Shown in pieces: positions 1 to 8,000 of a stretch of DNA of 19,916 nt (the stretch's first letter is position 1; the number at the start of each line of letters is the position of its first letter). The stretch comes from Acidobacteriota bacterium. Its GTDB lineage: Bacteria > Acidobacteriota > Vicinamibacteria > Vicinamibacterales > CAVVIG01. Location: contig QHWL01000019.1 of the NCBI GenBank assembly GCA_003222555.1, positions 1 through 19,916 of the forward strand, written 5' to 3'. The translations under genes and the position numbers were made by a program. The notes beneath the pieces were generated by a model. It saw nothing but the letters and a program-made list of their open reading frames with translations. It did not search any database and had not been told where the DNA came from.

Positions 1-8
1 AGACGCAT
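1..8 (-). CDS. Start of a leftward gene running out of the window
   Basis: On the minus strand an ATG (8-6) followed by CGT is preceded by a strong Shine-Dalgarno sequence, GGGAGG (19-14), with a 5-nt spacer. Only two codons (Met-Arg) lie inside the window, so no product can be assigned. A possible promoter lies further upstream on the same strand. The ribosome-binding site makes a real start likely. Confidence 0.5.
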
Positions 9-38
9 GGGAACCTCCCTTGGTGGTGGCACACGCGA

Positions 39-68
39 GATCCTGAGCGCCGCGCCTGCGCTTGTCAA
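39..68 (-). promoter_or_regulatory. Candidate sigma70 promoter for the edge gene
   Basis: Reading leftward, TTGACA (68-63) matches the -35 consensus exactly. It is followed after 18 bp by CAGGAT (44-39), a poor -10 with three of six matches. It lies about 30 bp upstream of the ATG at position 8. The -35 is convincing; the -10 is weak. Confidence 0.33.
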
Positions 69-114
69 TCAATTAGATGAGTGCGAGGCTACGCGTTGCT
101 ACGCTAACAGAACG

Positions 115-211
115 GTCCTTGGTCCTTCGGCCTTGGGCCTTGGTTCGTCCTTGGTCCTTGGCGTCCCTGGTCCTTAGTCATTAGTCTTCAGTCTTCGGCC
201 GTTCGTCCTTC
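115..211 (+). repeat. Heptad repeat array, forward arm (GTCCTTN)
   Basis: About twelve tandem or near-tandem 7-bp units of the form GTCCTTG/C/A can be read here: GTCCTTG 115-121, GTCCTTC 122-128, GGCCTTG 129-135 and 136-142, GTCCTTG 147-153 and 154-160, GTCCCTG 163-169, GTCCTTA 170-176, GTCATTA 177-183, GTCTTCA 184-190, GTCTTCG 191-197 and GTCCTTC 205-211. Short insertions such as GTTC and GC interrupt the phase. Units at the inner end are more diverged. The complementary orientation of the same unit follows at 240-319, so the whole is a large imperfect inverted repeat. Open frames across it are low-complexity and I treat them as non-coding. Confidence 0.9.
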
Positions 212-239
212 GGACGCTTGCGCAGGGGGGACCAAGCGC

Positions 240-319
240 TAAGGACGAAGGACGTCCAAGGACCAAGGACGACCAAGTACCAAGGACGGACAAGGGACAA
301 AGGACCAAGAACCAAGGAC
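240..319 (-). repeat. Heptad repeat array, reverse arm (NAAGGAC)
   Basis: About ten units of NAAGGAC, the reverse complement of the forward unit, run here: TAAGGAC 240-246, GAAGGAC 247-253, CAAGGAC 257-263, 264-270, 281-287 and 313-319, with variants CAAGTAC 274-280, CAAGGGAC 291-298, AAAGGAC 299-305 and CAAGAAC 306-312. With the forward arm it can fold into a long imperfect cruciform or RNA hairpin. The centre holds CGCTTG (215-220) facing CAAGCG (233-238). From 320 to 465 the sequence is GC-rich with nothing I can identify. Confidence 0.9.
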
Positions 320-465
320 CGGAGCCGCTCCGCACTCGGCCCTGCGCGTGCTCCCGTCTGCCGCATGAGTCGCGCCGCTCGCAAATGTTCGCAGCACCAG
401 CAGGTTTGTGGCCGCGCGCGCGGGCGAGGGCTCCGGCTGCGGAGCATTTCGAACTCGCGCGCGTA

Positions 466-1431
466 TTATGGCGGCTGGTTGCCGTCCTTGCACGTCAAGC
501 CAGGAGCCGCCCCGGGTAAGCCTTGACGCTCTATCCAGCCGCAGCAGTACCGGCCGCACGACGCTGGCGGCGTGTACACGCTCTTGAGAGTCTTGCGGTA
601 TTCGGGATACAGCGTCTGAGCAAACCCCAACGCGGCTTCCTTCGGAATGTTGTACGTCCGGACCATGTAGTTTTCTTCCGGGTTCTGCCCCGGGAGGTAA
701 TGCGGCACCTTGCCCGTGTCTTCAAGCGATGGGATTTCGCTGGCGGTGTTGCAAGTGCTTCGGGGGTTGGCGCCCTGCCTGGCGTTTGGATCGAATTCCC
801 AGACGCGACTCACCACGTGAGGCTCGGTGAGATAGATCGGATCTTCCTGCACCGTCGTGAGCGTGAGCAGGTTGTCGTGCCGCGTGATCATGACGGTGAA
901 CTCCGAGCGGTCGCTGCCAGGAATTCCGACGCCTCGCCGGATCCACGCCGTCTTGACGTGCGTGGTGTGCGCCACCAGCGTGTCGCCCTCCCAATGCCCA
1001 GTGGTGAAACCCGATGGCGGATGCCACGCGTTCGCCGACGGGTGCGGCCGTCCATCCATCCAGATCCTGATCGTGTCGCGCAGATAGTCGCCGCCCAGCA
1101 CCCAGGCAACGACGCGGCCGTCATCGACCTCGCTCCAGATTCGCAGCTCGAGCGGCCGGTACTGTCCCACCCAGGGTGACTGGGCGAGGCACTGGCGTTC
1201 GATCGTGGAAGGAAGGCTCGAGGTGTACAAGAGCGCCTTGGCGCGCCCCTCGTCACTCATCGGCATGCCGGTGAAGTCGCCCATGAACGAACCGGGGCCG
1301 CGTTCGATGTAGTCCTCGTACATTCGGATCGAGTACGAGCCACCGAGCTCGACCTGTGCAAACGCCGGCACGCTCACCACCGTCAGCGCGCTCAGCAGCA
1401 CGACTATCCGCCTGAGGGTCGTTCCGTTCAT
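466..1431 (-). CDS. Secreted protein of unknown function, GHWEGDTL type
   Basis: This encodes a 321-residue exported protein. I chose ATG at 1431 rather than the in-frame GTG at 1443, because GGAG (within GTGGAGTTTCTG) sits 6 nt before that ATG and overlaps the GTG codon. A Sec signal peptide ends near 'VPAFAQ' (residue 26). The middle carries 'GRPHPSANAWHPPSGF', 'TGHWEGDTLVAHTTHV' and 'WIRRGVGIPGSDRSEFT'. I recognise this pattern from secreted proteins common in Acidobacteriota and some Proteobacteria, but know no established function. The C-terminus is cysteine-rich ('CGRYCCGW'). It is the last gene of a leftward operon, 27 nt after the stop of the preceding gene. Its second half resembles that neighbour, suggesting a shared fold. 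Confidence 0.85.
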   Translation of the reverse strand: MNGTTLRRIVVLLSALTVVSVPAFAQVELGGSYSIRMYEDYIERGPGSFMGDFTGMPMSDEGRAKALLYTSSLPSTIERQCLAQSPWVGQYRPLELRIWSEVDDGRVVAWVLGGDYLRDTIRIWMDGRPHPSANAWHPPSGFTTGHWEGDTLVAHTTHVKTAWIRRGVGIPGSDRSEFTVMITRHDNLLTLTTVQEDPIYLTEPHVVSRVWEFDPNARQGANPRSTCNTASEIPSLEDTGKVPHYLPGQNPEENYMVRTYNIPKEAALGFAQTLYPEYRKTLKSVYTPPASCGRYCCGWIERQGLPGAAPGLTCKDGNQPP

Positions 1432-1458
1432 CAGAAACTCCACTCGAATCGCTTCACA

Positions 1459-2214
1459 TCAGAATCGCGCGTCGCACGGCGTCGGATCCCACTTGCTGGT
1501 GTCGTTTTCGAGCTTGTAGTGGATCGCCGTCTGGAACGGAAGCTGGAGGTAGGCCGGATCGTCGACCACGTTCGTGTTGACCAGCAATTTGCCGCGGTTC
1601 GGCAGCGTATGCACATCCCAGTATTCCGTGAACACAGCCCGCTCGCTGTAGGGAACGCCGTTCTTCCGCAAATACCCCGGTCGCAGATTCGTTGTCACGG
1701 TCTTGAGCGTGCCAAACCGTGGGCTGCCGCGGCCACCGCCGCGCACAATCCATTCTGCAGCTGTGGCACCCTGCCAGCTCCGCGGTCCCGGCTGGGCCCC
1801 TGCGTTCGCGAAGCGGAGCAGACGCGTTTGCATGCCGTAGTCAGTCTCGACTTTCAACGTGTTGTCGTCGACCCATGAAATTCGCATGCGGATCGGTCCG
1901 CGCATCAGGCCCGGCGCCCCATAAGCCTTGCACTGCTCGCCGGCAGCCTCGTCCCTGGCCGGATCCCACGCCTCGGCGACGTGCTGACCCTGACGATTCA
2001 ACGGAATGCTGACGATGTCGCCCTTCGAAGGAGTAATCATCCGCCAGCGCCAGTCTTCTGAAATGACCGCCACCCATTGACCAGTGAGATCGATGGGCGC
2101 CGGCGCGCGTGCCGATGCGGGCGCGGCGTTTCCGCCGCGTGCTTGTGCGCGTGCGCCTTTCGCCAGCACCAGCGGAAGCGCCAGCGCCAGAAGAAACAAC
2201 GACAGACGCCTCAC
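1459..2214 (-). CDS. Secreted protein of unknown function, paralogue-like to its neighbour
   Basis: This encodes a 251-residue exported protein with a typical Sec signal ('MRRLSLFLLALALPLVLA', cleavage near 'ARAQ', residue 24), a low-complexity Ala/Pro linker, then 'LTGQWVAVISEDWRWRM'. Toward the C-terminus, 'YLRKNGVPYSERAVFTEYW' and 'LLVNTNVVDDPAYLQLPF' parallel 'WIRRGVGIPGSDRSEFTVM' and 'LLTLTTVQEDPIYLTEPH' in the next gene. Function is unknown. The GTG start at 2214 overlaps the TGA of the upstream MBL-fold gene (GTGA), so the two are probably translationally coupled. A purine-rich GAAGGGG lies upstream. One cysteine pair (C-K-A and the terminal C-D-A) could form a disulphide. Confidence 0.83.
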   Translation of the reverse strand: MRRLSLFLLALALPLVLAKGARAQARGGNAAPASARAPAPIDLTGQWVAVISEDWRWRMITPSKGDIVSIPLNRQGQHVAEAWDPARDEAAGEQCKAYGAPGLMRGPIRMRISWVDDNTLKVETDYGMQTRLLRFANAGAQPGPRSWQGATAAEWIVRGGGRGSPRFGTLKTVTTNLRPGYLRKNGVPYSERAVFTEYWDVHTLPNRGKLLVNTNVVDDPAYLQLPFQTAIHYKLENDTSKWDPTPCDARF

Positions 2215-3218
2215 GAGTGGGACCCCTTCAGGCTCTGGTAGATGGCTTCAACGAACATATCCGTTGTCCACGGTCCCGTGTCGTGTCCATAACGGCCACG
2301 ATATCCCCGGGTGGGATTGGCGGCCTTCACCTGATCGAGCGTCATGCCGTTCTCGATCATGCGCTGGATGATGTCGGTGATCACCGTCAGCATGTCGCGG
2401 TATTCCACCACCTCGGCGTAATCGGAGACGTACCCGTGACCGGGGACTACCATCGTGCCGCCTGGTTTGAGGACCTGTGGAATATTCGGAACGACAAACT
2501 CCGTGAGCAGACGATTGAGCGCCTCGAGCTCGCGCTGAATGCTGCCGCCTCTTGCCCGATCGATGACGGGGAACTGCCTCAGATCGACAATGTCGCCGGT
2601 GACGACGATGTCGGCCTTGCGGAAGAGCACCATGATGTCGCTGTCGGAATGCGCGCCAGTCTGCCGGATGACCTGGATTGCGTCGTCATTGACATACATC
2701 GACCGAAATCGCGAGGTGAATGTCTCGCTCGGCCACATATTCTAGGGAAAAGGCGATTGGCTTCCCGTCGGCGCGCTCATTCGCCGCAGCACGTTCTCGT
2801 GGGCGAGCACCGTCGCGTGATTCCCGAGCGCGAATGGGTCGAAACTCATCGAAACGCCGGCGTTACCGATGACGGCGTTGCCGCCGACGTGATCCGCGTC
2901 CGCGCTGGTATTGATGATGAGACGGATCGGACGAGGCGAGATCGACTTGACGGCTTCCAGAAGGTTGTCCGCCCTTTCACTCGAGCCGCTGTCGACCAGA
3001 ACGAGACCATCGGGCCCAACGTGGACGGTGACGTTCGCGCCGGCGCCGAAAATGACGTGGACGTTCGGCCGGATCTGAATCGTTTCGAGGCCGGCCGTGA
3101 TTGTCGAAGGATGCTGCTGCGCGAGAAGTGCCTGCGCCCCCTGGTGCTCACCCAGAAGAAGAACCAGCGCCATCAGCCAGACCGCTGCGCTGCCGGACCA
3201 GTTCGGATACGAACGCAT
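2211..3218 (-). pseudogene. Secreted metallo-beta-lactamase-fold protein interrupted by in-frame TAG
   Basis: Two halves in one frame (3218-2742 and 2741-2211) together make a 335-codon MBL-fold protein, broken only by TAG at 2744-2742 (codon 159, between '...GSQSPFP' and 'NMWPSETF'). The N-terminal half has a signal peptide, 'VHVGPDGLVLVDSGSS', and 'NTSADADHVGGN' at the usual HxHxDH position (residues 105-110 are S-A-D-A-D-H, so two of the three His are absent). The C-terminal half keeps H190 ('GAHSDSD'), D209 ('VVTGDI') and H261 ('VPGHG'). No ribosome-binding site precedes the Met after the stop, so the second half is unlikely to be made alone. It is the first gene of the leftward operon and overlaps the next start by 4 bp. 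It could be a recent pseudogene, a readthrough case, or a sequencing error. Confidence 0.82.
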
Positions 3219-3251
3219 GGTCCAGATGATACGTCATCAAGTCGACCTCCG

Positions 3252-3257
3252 TATAAT
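3252..3257 (+). promoter_or_regulatory. Candidate -10 element for the TonB-dependent receptor
   Basis: A perfect TATAAT lies in the 159-bp gap between divergent genes, about 120 bp before the receptor start. I see no good -35 at 16-18 bp. The implied long leader contains purine-rich GGGGAGGAACGAGGGG. It is a plausible promoter for the receptor only. Confidence 0.4.
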
Positions 3258-3377
3258 GCTCCATCGGCTATCCGTCCATCTGAGCACCAGGGGAGGAACG
3301 AGGGGACCTCAGAGCGGGAATAAACTCAGTAAGTGCGTTCGTGAAAGCGGCCGGCAGATCCGGCTCATGGAGGTCCT

Positions 3378-6300
3378 ATGCGTCACGCGATCCGTCTGAT
3401 GGTTTGCGTCGTGCTGATCCTTCTAGTCTCGATCACGACGACGTGGGCTCAGGCCACGGCGCAGATCAACGGGACCGTCGCGGACTCGAGCGGCGGCATC
3501 CTGCCGGGCGCGACCGTCACCGCGACACAAACAGACACCGGCTTCCGCCGCGAGGTCGTGACCGATCAGACCGGTTCGTACACGCTGACTAGCCTGCCGG
3601 TCGGACCGTATCGCCTCGAAGTGGTGCTCTCCGGCTTCCGCACGTACGTGCAGACCGGGATCGTGCTGCAGGTCAACAGCAATCCGGTGATCCCGATGAC
3701 GCTGCAGCTTGGCGCGATCGGGGAAACGATAACCGTCACATCGGCCGCGCCGCTCGTCGAGACCCGCAACCCTGCCGTCGGACAGGTCATCAACAACGCC
3801 CAAGTCCAGGCGCTGCCGCTCGAGGGCCGCAACGTGGCCTCCCTCGTCGTCCTGGCTGGTGGGGCGGTCGATATGGGCAACCCCTCGAGCCGCAGTCTGA
3901 CCCAGAGCCGCGGCATCGCGGTCGCCGGCGGCCAGCAGTTCGGTGTGCAGTATCTGCTGGACGGTGCGTTCCACAACAACTGGTATGACGGCGTCAACCT
4001 CCCGCTGCCCTTCCCCGACGCGATGCAAGAGTTCAGTGTGGAGACGAGCTCGCAGAATGCGCAGAACGGCGTCAAGGCCGGCGGCACGGTCAGCGTCGCG
4101 ACGAAGGCAGGCACGAACCTGTTCCACGGTGACGTGTTCGAGTTCGCACGCCACCATCGCTTCAACGCGACCGCCCCGTTTGCGGCGATCAGTCCTGCCA
4201 CGGGCAAGCGCGCCAGCGATGGTCTGGTACGAAACCAGTTCGGTGGCGTGCTGGGCGGACCGATTGTCCGGAACAAGATCTTCTTTTTCGGCGCCTATCA
4301 GGGCACGCGCGCAACACAGACGCCCGCCGACATCGTGACGTTCATCCCGACTGCAGCGATGCTCAACGGCGACTTCTCCACCGTCGCCTCGGCGCAGTGC
4401 CGGGCGCAGGGGAACCTCGCGCTCCCGGCCGCGTTAGGGTTCGTGAACAACCGGATCGATCCGGCGCTGCTCAGCCCGGCGGCGGCGAGGATCGCCAGGA
4501 TGCTGCCCACGACCAGCGACCCGTGCGGCCAGATTGCGTATTCGCGTCCAACCAGGCCCAGGGAGGGCCAGCCGATCGCGCGCGTCGACTGGCAGCTCAA
4601 CAGGATTCACGCGTTGTTCGTCCGGTACATGCTGTCGACAACCTTCTGGGAGCCGTCATTCGAGAACGCGAACGGGAACATCCTCGCGGCGACTCTTGGC
4701 GGTCGCGACAACACTCAACACTCGCTGGCGATTGGCGACTCAATGGTGCTGAGCAATGCGATCGTCAACAACATTCGGCTCTCGGTCAATCGCACGAGCG
4801 TCGTGCGGACGCACTCGGAGCTCTTCGGGCCAGAAGACGTCGGCATCAAGATGTTCACCTACATTCCTCACTACATGAACATCACCACTACAGGCGCCTT
4901 CTCCATCAATACGGGCACCGAAACCTTCTCGTTTTACAAGCCGAACACGTACTCCCTTTCCGACGACCTGACGATGGTCCGCGGGAATCACCAATACGGC
5001 GTCGGCGGCGCCGCGGCCATCTCCGATTGGAGGACGGAATCGAACGTCCGCTCGATGGGTCCGATTTCGTTCAGCGGCGGCGTAACCGGCCTGCCGCTCG
5101 CCGATTTCCTGCTCGGGCGCGTTTTTGAGTTCCGGCAAGCGACGCCGTTCCGACAGGACATCAAACAGCCGTACTTCGCGCTCTACGGCCAGGATGCCTG
5201 GCGGGTGTCATCGAGCGTCACGCTCAACTACGGGGCGCGCTGGGAGCCCTGGTTCCCGCAGGATAGCGTGGACCGCGCGGTCTACAACTTTGACGCCGAG
5301 CGGATGCGGGCCGGGACTCGCAGCACGGTGTACCCGCAGGCGCCGGCCGGCCTTTATTATCCGGGCGACCCCGGATTCCCGGGCAATTCCGGCATGAAGA
5401 CCGTGTGGTCGAACATCGCGCCTCGGGTGGGCGTTTCGTGGGATCCGAAAGGCGACGGTCGCACGTCGCTGCGCGCCGGATACGGATTGACCGGCGATTT
5501 CGTGACCGGCCAGTTCTTCTTCGATTCGCGCTCGGCCCCACCGTTCGGGTTGGAACAGCGCCTCACCGGCACTCTGCTCGATGACCCGTGGGGTGCGGTT
5601 GGCCGAACCAACCCCTATCCGGTCTCGGTGGGCGGCGCAGACTACCCATACAGCGCCGCCTTGTACTCGCTCTTCATCTCGATGCCCTACGACATCAAGA
5701 CGACGCGCAACCACAGCTGGAACGTGGCATTTCAGCGGCAGGTCGGCGATAACATGGCGTTCTCGACGACGTACCTCGGCAACCACATGGTCAACATGTG
5801 GGGCGTTGTCGACGGAAACCCGGGCGTGATCCCCGCGGGAGCCACGCCGACCGGGCCGTGCACTCTGAAGTTGCCGGCCGGCGGCACGCAGACGTTCCCT
5901 GACTGCTCTGCGCCGAACCTGTTGGATCTTCGGCGTGAGCTCAGCCAGCTGAATCCTGCGGTCGGGCAGTACTACGGGTACCTCGATTGGATCACCGACG
6001 CGGGCTGGCAAACCTACCACGGGCTGCTGCTGTCGTTCCAGCGCCGGTCGGCGGGTGGGATTACGACCAGCGGCAACTACACTGTGTCGATGTGCGAGGG
6101 CCTGATCAGTCAGGGCCAGGCGCCGCTCAACGTCGCCACGGGGTACATGAAGCCTGTGTCGCTGATCAATCCGCCCTCAGACGCCGAAAGGCAGGCGATT
6201 TTCGACGAGGACAAGGGACGGTGCGGCACGTGGCGGAAGCACATCTTCAACCTCACCGCGAGCGTCGAGACGCCGCAGTTCGCCAACACGGCTGCGCGTG

Positions 6301-6767
6301 CGCTCGCATCCGGCTGGCGACTGTCCGGCATCTTCCGCGCAAATTCGGGTAGTCCGTTGACGGTCAGCACGGGCACCGACCGAGCCCTCTCCGGTATCCA
6401 AGCCGCCACGCAGCGCGCGAACCAGGTGCTGGACAATCCGTACGGGAACGGGACGGTCAACAACTGGCTCAATCCGGCGGCGTTCGCGCAGCCGGCGCTG
6501 GGCACCTATGGAAACTCCGCACGCAACGCCTATGACGGTCCCGGGCGCAAGGTCGTCGACTTCTCGCTCGTGCGGTCGTTCCGGTTCAGGGACGGGCAGG
6601 GGATCGAGGCACGCGTGGAGGCGTTCAACGCGTTCAACTGGCTGCAGCTCGGCCTTGGGCCGAACCAGGGCGACCCAATCACGACCCTGAGCAGCGCCAC
6701 CTTCGGGCGCATCACATCGTCGGGCGATCCGCGCATCATGCAGTTCGCCGTGAAGTACGAATTCTGA
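3378..6767 (+). CDS. TonB-dependent receptor, Oar-like, with carboxypeptidase-regulatory-like domain
   Basis: This encodes a 1129-residue outer-membrane receptor predicted to import or bind a large substrate using TonB/ExbBD energy. The start is fixed by GGAGG at 3369-3373, 4 nt before ATG. A signal peptide ends at 'TTTWAQ' (about residue 25). Residues about 29-110 form a Cna-B/carboxypeptidase-regulatory-like domain ('INGTVADSSGGILPGATVTA', 'TDQTGSYTLTSLPVGPYRLE', 'SGFRTY'). 'ETITVTS' near residue 116 resembles a TonB box. The plug follows ('NNAQVQALPLEGRNVASLVV', 'YLLDGAFHNN'). The long barrel has alternating Oar-like strands ('YGQDAWRVSSSVTLNYGARW', 'NIAPRVGVSWDPKGDGRTSL') and ends in the outer-membrane-type aromatic terminus 'FAVKYEF'. 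Length fits the large Acidobacteriota subfamily. The ligand cannot be told from sequence. It is divergent from the secreted MBL operon. Confidence 0.95.
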   Translation: MRHAIRLMVCVVLILLVSITTTWAQATAQINGTVADSSGGILPGATVTATQTDTGFRREVVTDQTGSYTLTSLPVGPYRLEVVLSGFRTYVQTGIVLQVNSNPVIPMTLQLGAIGETITVTSAAPLVETRNPAVGQVINNAQVQALPLEGRNVASLVVLAGGAVDMGNPSSRSLTQSRGIAVAGGQQFGVQYLLDGAFHNNWYDGVNLPLPFPDAMQEFSVETSSQNAQNGVKAGGTVSVATKAGTNLFHGDVFEFARHHRFNATAPFAAISPATGKRASDGLVRNQFGGVLGGPIVRNKIFFFGAYQGTRATQTPADIVTFIPTAAMLNGDFSTVASAQCRAQGNLALPAALGFVNNRIDPALLSPAAARIARMLPTTSDPCGQIAYSRPTRPREGQPIARVDWQLNRIHALFVRYMLSTTFWEPSFENANGNILAATLGGRDNTQHSLAIGDSMVLSNAIVNNIRLSVNRTSVVRTHSELFGPEDVGIKMFTYIPHYMNITTTGAFSINTGTETFSFYKPNTYSLSDDLTMVRGNHQYGVGGAAAISDWRTESNVRSMGPISFSGGVTGLPLADFLLGRVFEFRQATPFRQDIKQPYFALYGQDAWRVSSSVTLNYGARWEPWFPQDSVDRAVYNFDAERMRAGTRSTVYPQAPAGLYYPGDPGFPGNSGMKTVWSNIAPRVGVSWDPKGDGRTSLRAGYGLTGDFVTGQFFFDSRSAPPFGLEQRLTGTLLDDPWGAVGRTNPYPVSVGGADYPYSAALYSLFISMPYDIKTTRNHSWNVAFQRQVGDNMAFSTTYLGNHMVNMWGVVDGNPGVIPAGATPTGPCTLKLPAGGTQTFPDCSAPNLLDLRRELSQLNPAVGQYYGYLDWITDAGWQTYHGLLLSFQRRSAGGITTSGNYTVSMCEGLISQGQAPLNVATGYMKPVSLINPPSDAERQAIFDEDKGRCGTWRKHIFNLTASVETPQFANTAARALASGWRLSGIFRANSGSPLTVSTGTDRALSGIQAATQRANQVLDNPYGNGTVNNWLNPAAFAQPALGTYGNSARNAYDGPGRKVVDFSLVRSFRFRDGQGIEARVEAFNAFNWLQLGLGPNQGDPITTLSSATFGRITSSGDPRIMQFAVKYEF

Positions 6768-6796
6768 TGGGAGATAAGAAAGCTGGGCCTCCGCGT

Positions 6797-6815
6797 TGAC
6801 GATCGACCATCGTCA
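6797..6815 (+). terminator. Weak hairpin after the receptor gene
   Basis: TGACGAT (6797-6803) and ATCGTCA (6809-6815) form a 7-bp stem with a 5-nt loop, 30 bp after the receptor stop. No T-tract follows, so intrinsic termination is doubtful. Confidence 0.25.
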
Positions 6816-6929
6816 GAAGGCATCGACGCGGCCAGGCGATCGCCTCGATGGTGATGTCCAACGGGATCATGGCGGCCGTCGCAGCGAGCAACGCCTCGGT
6901 TCTTCGCGCGCAGCGTAAGGTCGTTCGCC

Positions 6930-7988
6930 GTGTCGACCGATAGCGGTACTGTGGACGACACTGCACTGCCCCAGTCCTGGGCTCCCTTATCAACGCCGCC
7001 CTCGATCGGCCGTATCCTGGTCGTCGATGATGTCGGTGGGAATGTGAGTCTCATCACAGCCCTGCTGTGTCGAGATGGGTACCTCGTCTCGAGCGCGACC
7101 AACGGACACGATGCGCTCAAGGCAGTGGCGCGCGACCATCCGGACCTCGTGCTCATGGACGTCAGGATGCCGGGGCTCGACGGATTCGACGCGTGTGAGG
7201 CCTTGAAAACCAATCCCGCCACGCGCCTGATTCCCGTCGTCCTGATGACGGCGCAGCAGGATACCGAGGATCGGATTCGCGGGATTGAAGCGGGCGCCGA
7301 CGACTTCATCACCAAGCCGTTCAACGCGCACGAGCTTCGCGCGCGCATCCGTTCGCTGGTCAGGATCAAACGCTACACGGACGAACTCGACACGGCTGAG
7401 TCTGTGATCGTCAGCCTCGCACTGACCATCGAAGCGCGCGATCGATCGACCGAGGGTCACTGCCAGCGGCTCGCGGCGTATGCCTCGGCGCTTGGCCGCG
7501 CACTGGAACTCGATGGGGATGACATCGCGGCGCTTCATCGCGGCGGCTTCCTGCATGACATCGGGAAGGTCGGCATTCCCGATGCGATCCTGCTGAAGCC
7601 GGCGCGACTGACTCCGGACGAGTACGAGACGATGAAGCGGCATGCGATTATCGGCGAACGCCTGTGCGGCGAGCTGCGATCCTTGCGGCGGGTCAAGCCG
7701 ATCGTCCGTCACCATCATGAGCGTCTGGACGGCAGCGGGTATCCGGATCGGCTCAAGGGCGACGCCATTCCGCTCTTCGCTCAGATCATGGGTATCGTCG
7801 ATGTCTTCGATGCGCTCACGACCGCGCGCCCCTATAAGCCGGCGCTGACCGCGGCGCGCGCGTACGAAGAGCTTCAGATCGAAGTGCGCCGCGGATGGCG
7901 GCGCGCGGATCTGGTGGAGCAATTCGAGCGGCTCGGACGCGAGAATCGCTTGCCGCGCGTTGGTTCCCGTGACGCGTGGAGTGACTGA
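6930..7988 (+). CDS. Response regulator with HD-GYP c-di-GMP phosphodiesterase domain
   Basis: This encodes a 352-residue cytoplasmic two-component output protein of the RpfG type. Its receiver domain (about 27-145) has acidic pair D33/D34 ('LVVDD'), phospho-acceptor D77 ('LVLMDVRMPG') and K129 ('ITKPF'). The HD-GYP domain (about 158-340) has H209-D210 ('FLHDIGKVGIPD'), H261-H263 with E264 ('RHHHERLDGSGYP') and G270-Y271-P272. All key residues are present, so it should hydrolyse c-di-GMP once phosphorylated. The start is GTG at 6930 with AAGG 10 nt upstream, which is not strong. No histidine kinase is adjacent, so it is an orphan regulator here. It converges on the cytochrome gene, with only 12 bp between the two stops. 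Confidence 0.94.
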   Translation: MSTDSGTVDDTALPQSWAPLSTPPSIGRILVVDDVGGNVSLITALLCRDGYLVSSATNGHDALKAVARDHPDLVLMDVRMPGLDGFDACEALKTNPATRLIPVVLMTAQQDTEDRIRGIEAGADDFITKPFNAHELRARIRSLVRIKRYTDELDTAESVIVSLALTIEARDRSTEGHCQRLAAYASALGRALELDGDDIAALHRGGFLHDIGKVGIPDAILLKPARLTPDEYETMKRHAIIGERLCGELRSLRRVKPIVRHHHERLDGSGYPDRLKGDAIPLFAQIMGIVDVFDALTTARPYKPALTAARAYEELQIEVRRGWRRADLVEQFERLGRENRLPRVGSRDAWSD

Positions 7989-8000
7989 AGCACCGACGTC

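Noticed and set aside
115..319. CRISPR array interpretation of the repeats
   Set aside because: Units are 7 bp, contiguous and without spacers, and switch strand halfway; no cas genes are present.
181..559. Open frames across and beside the heptad arrays on both strands
   Set aside because: They are low-complexity readings of the 7-bp repeats, lack ribosome-binding sites, and several overlap the end of the secreted-protein gene.
2109..3323. 404-codon plus-strand open frame opposite the MBL operon
   Set aside because: It mirrors well-supported minus-strand coding sequence; its translation is rich in Arg/Asp/His with no domain, as expected for an antisense shadow in GC-rich DNA.
6736..6993. 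85-codon minus-strand frame between receptor and HD-GYP gene
   Set aside because: It overlaps both neighbouring genes and no start signal or family pattern is visible.
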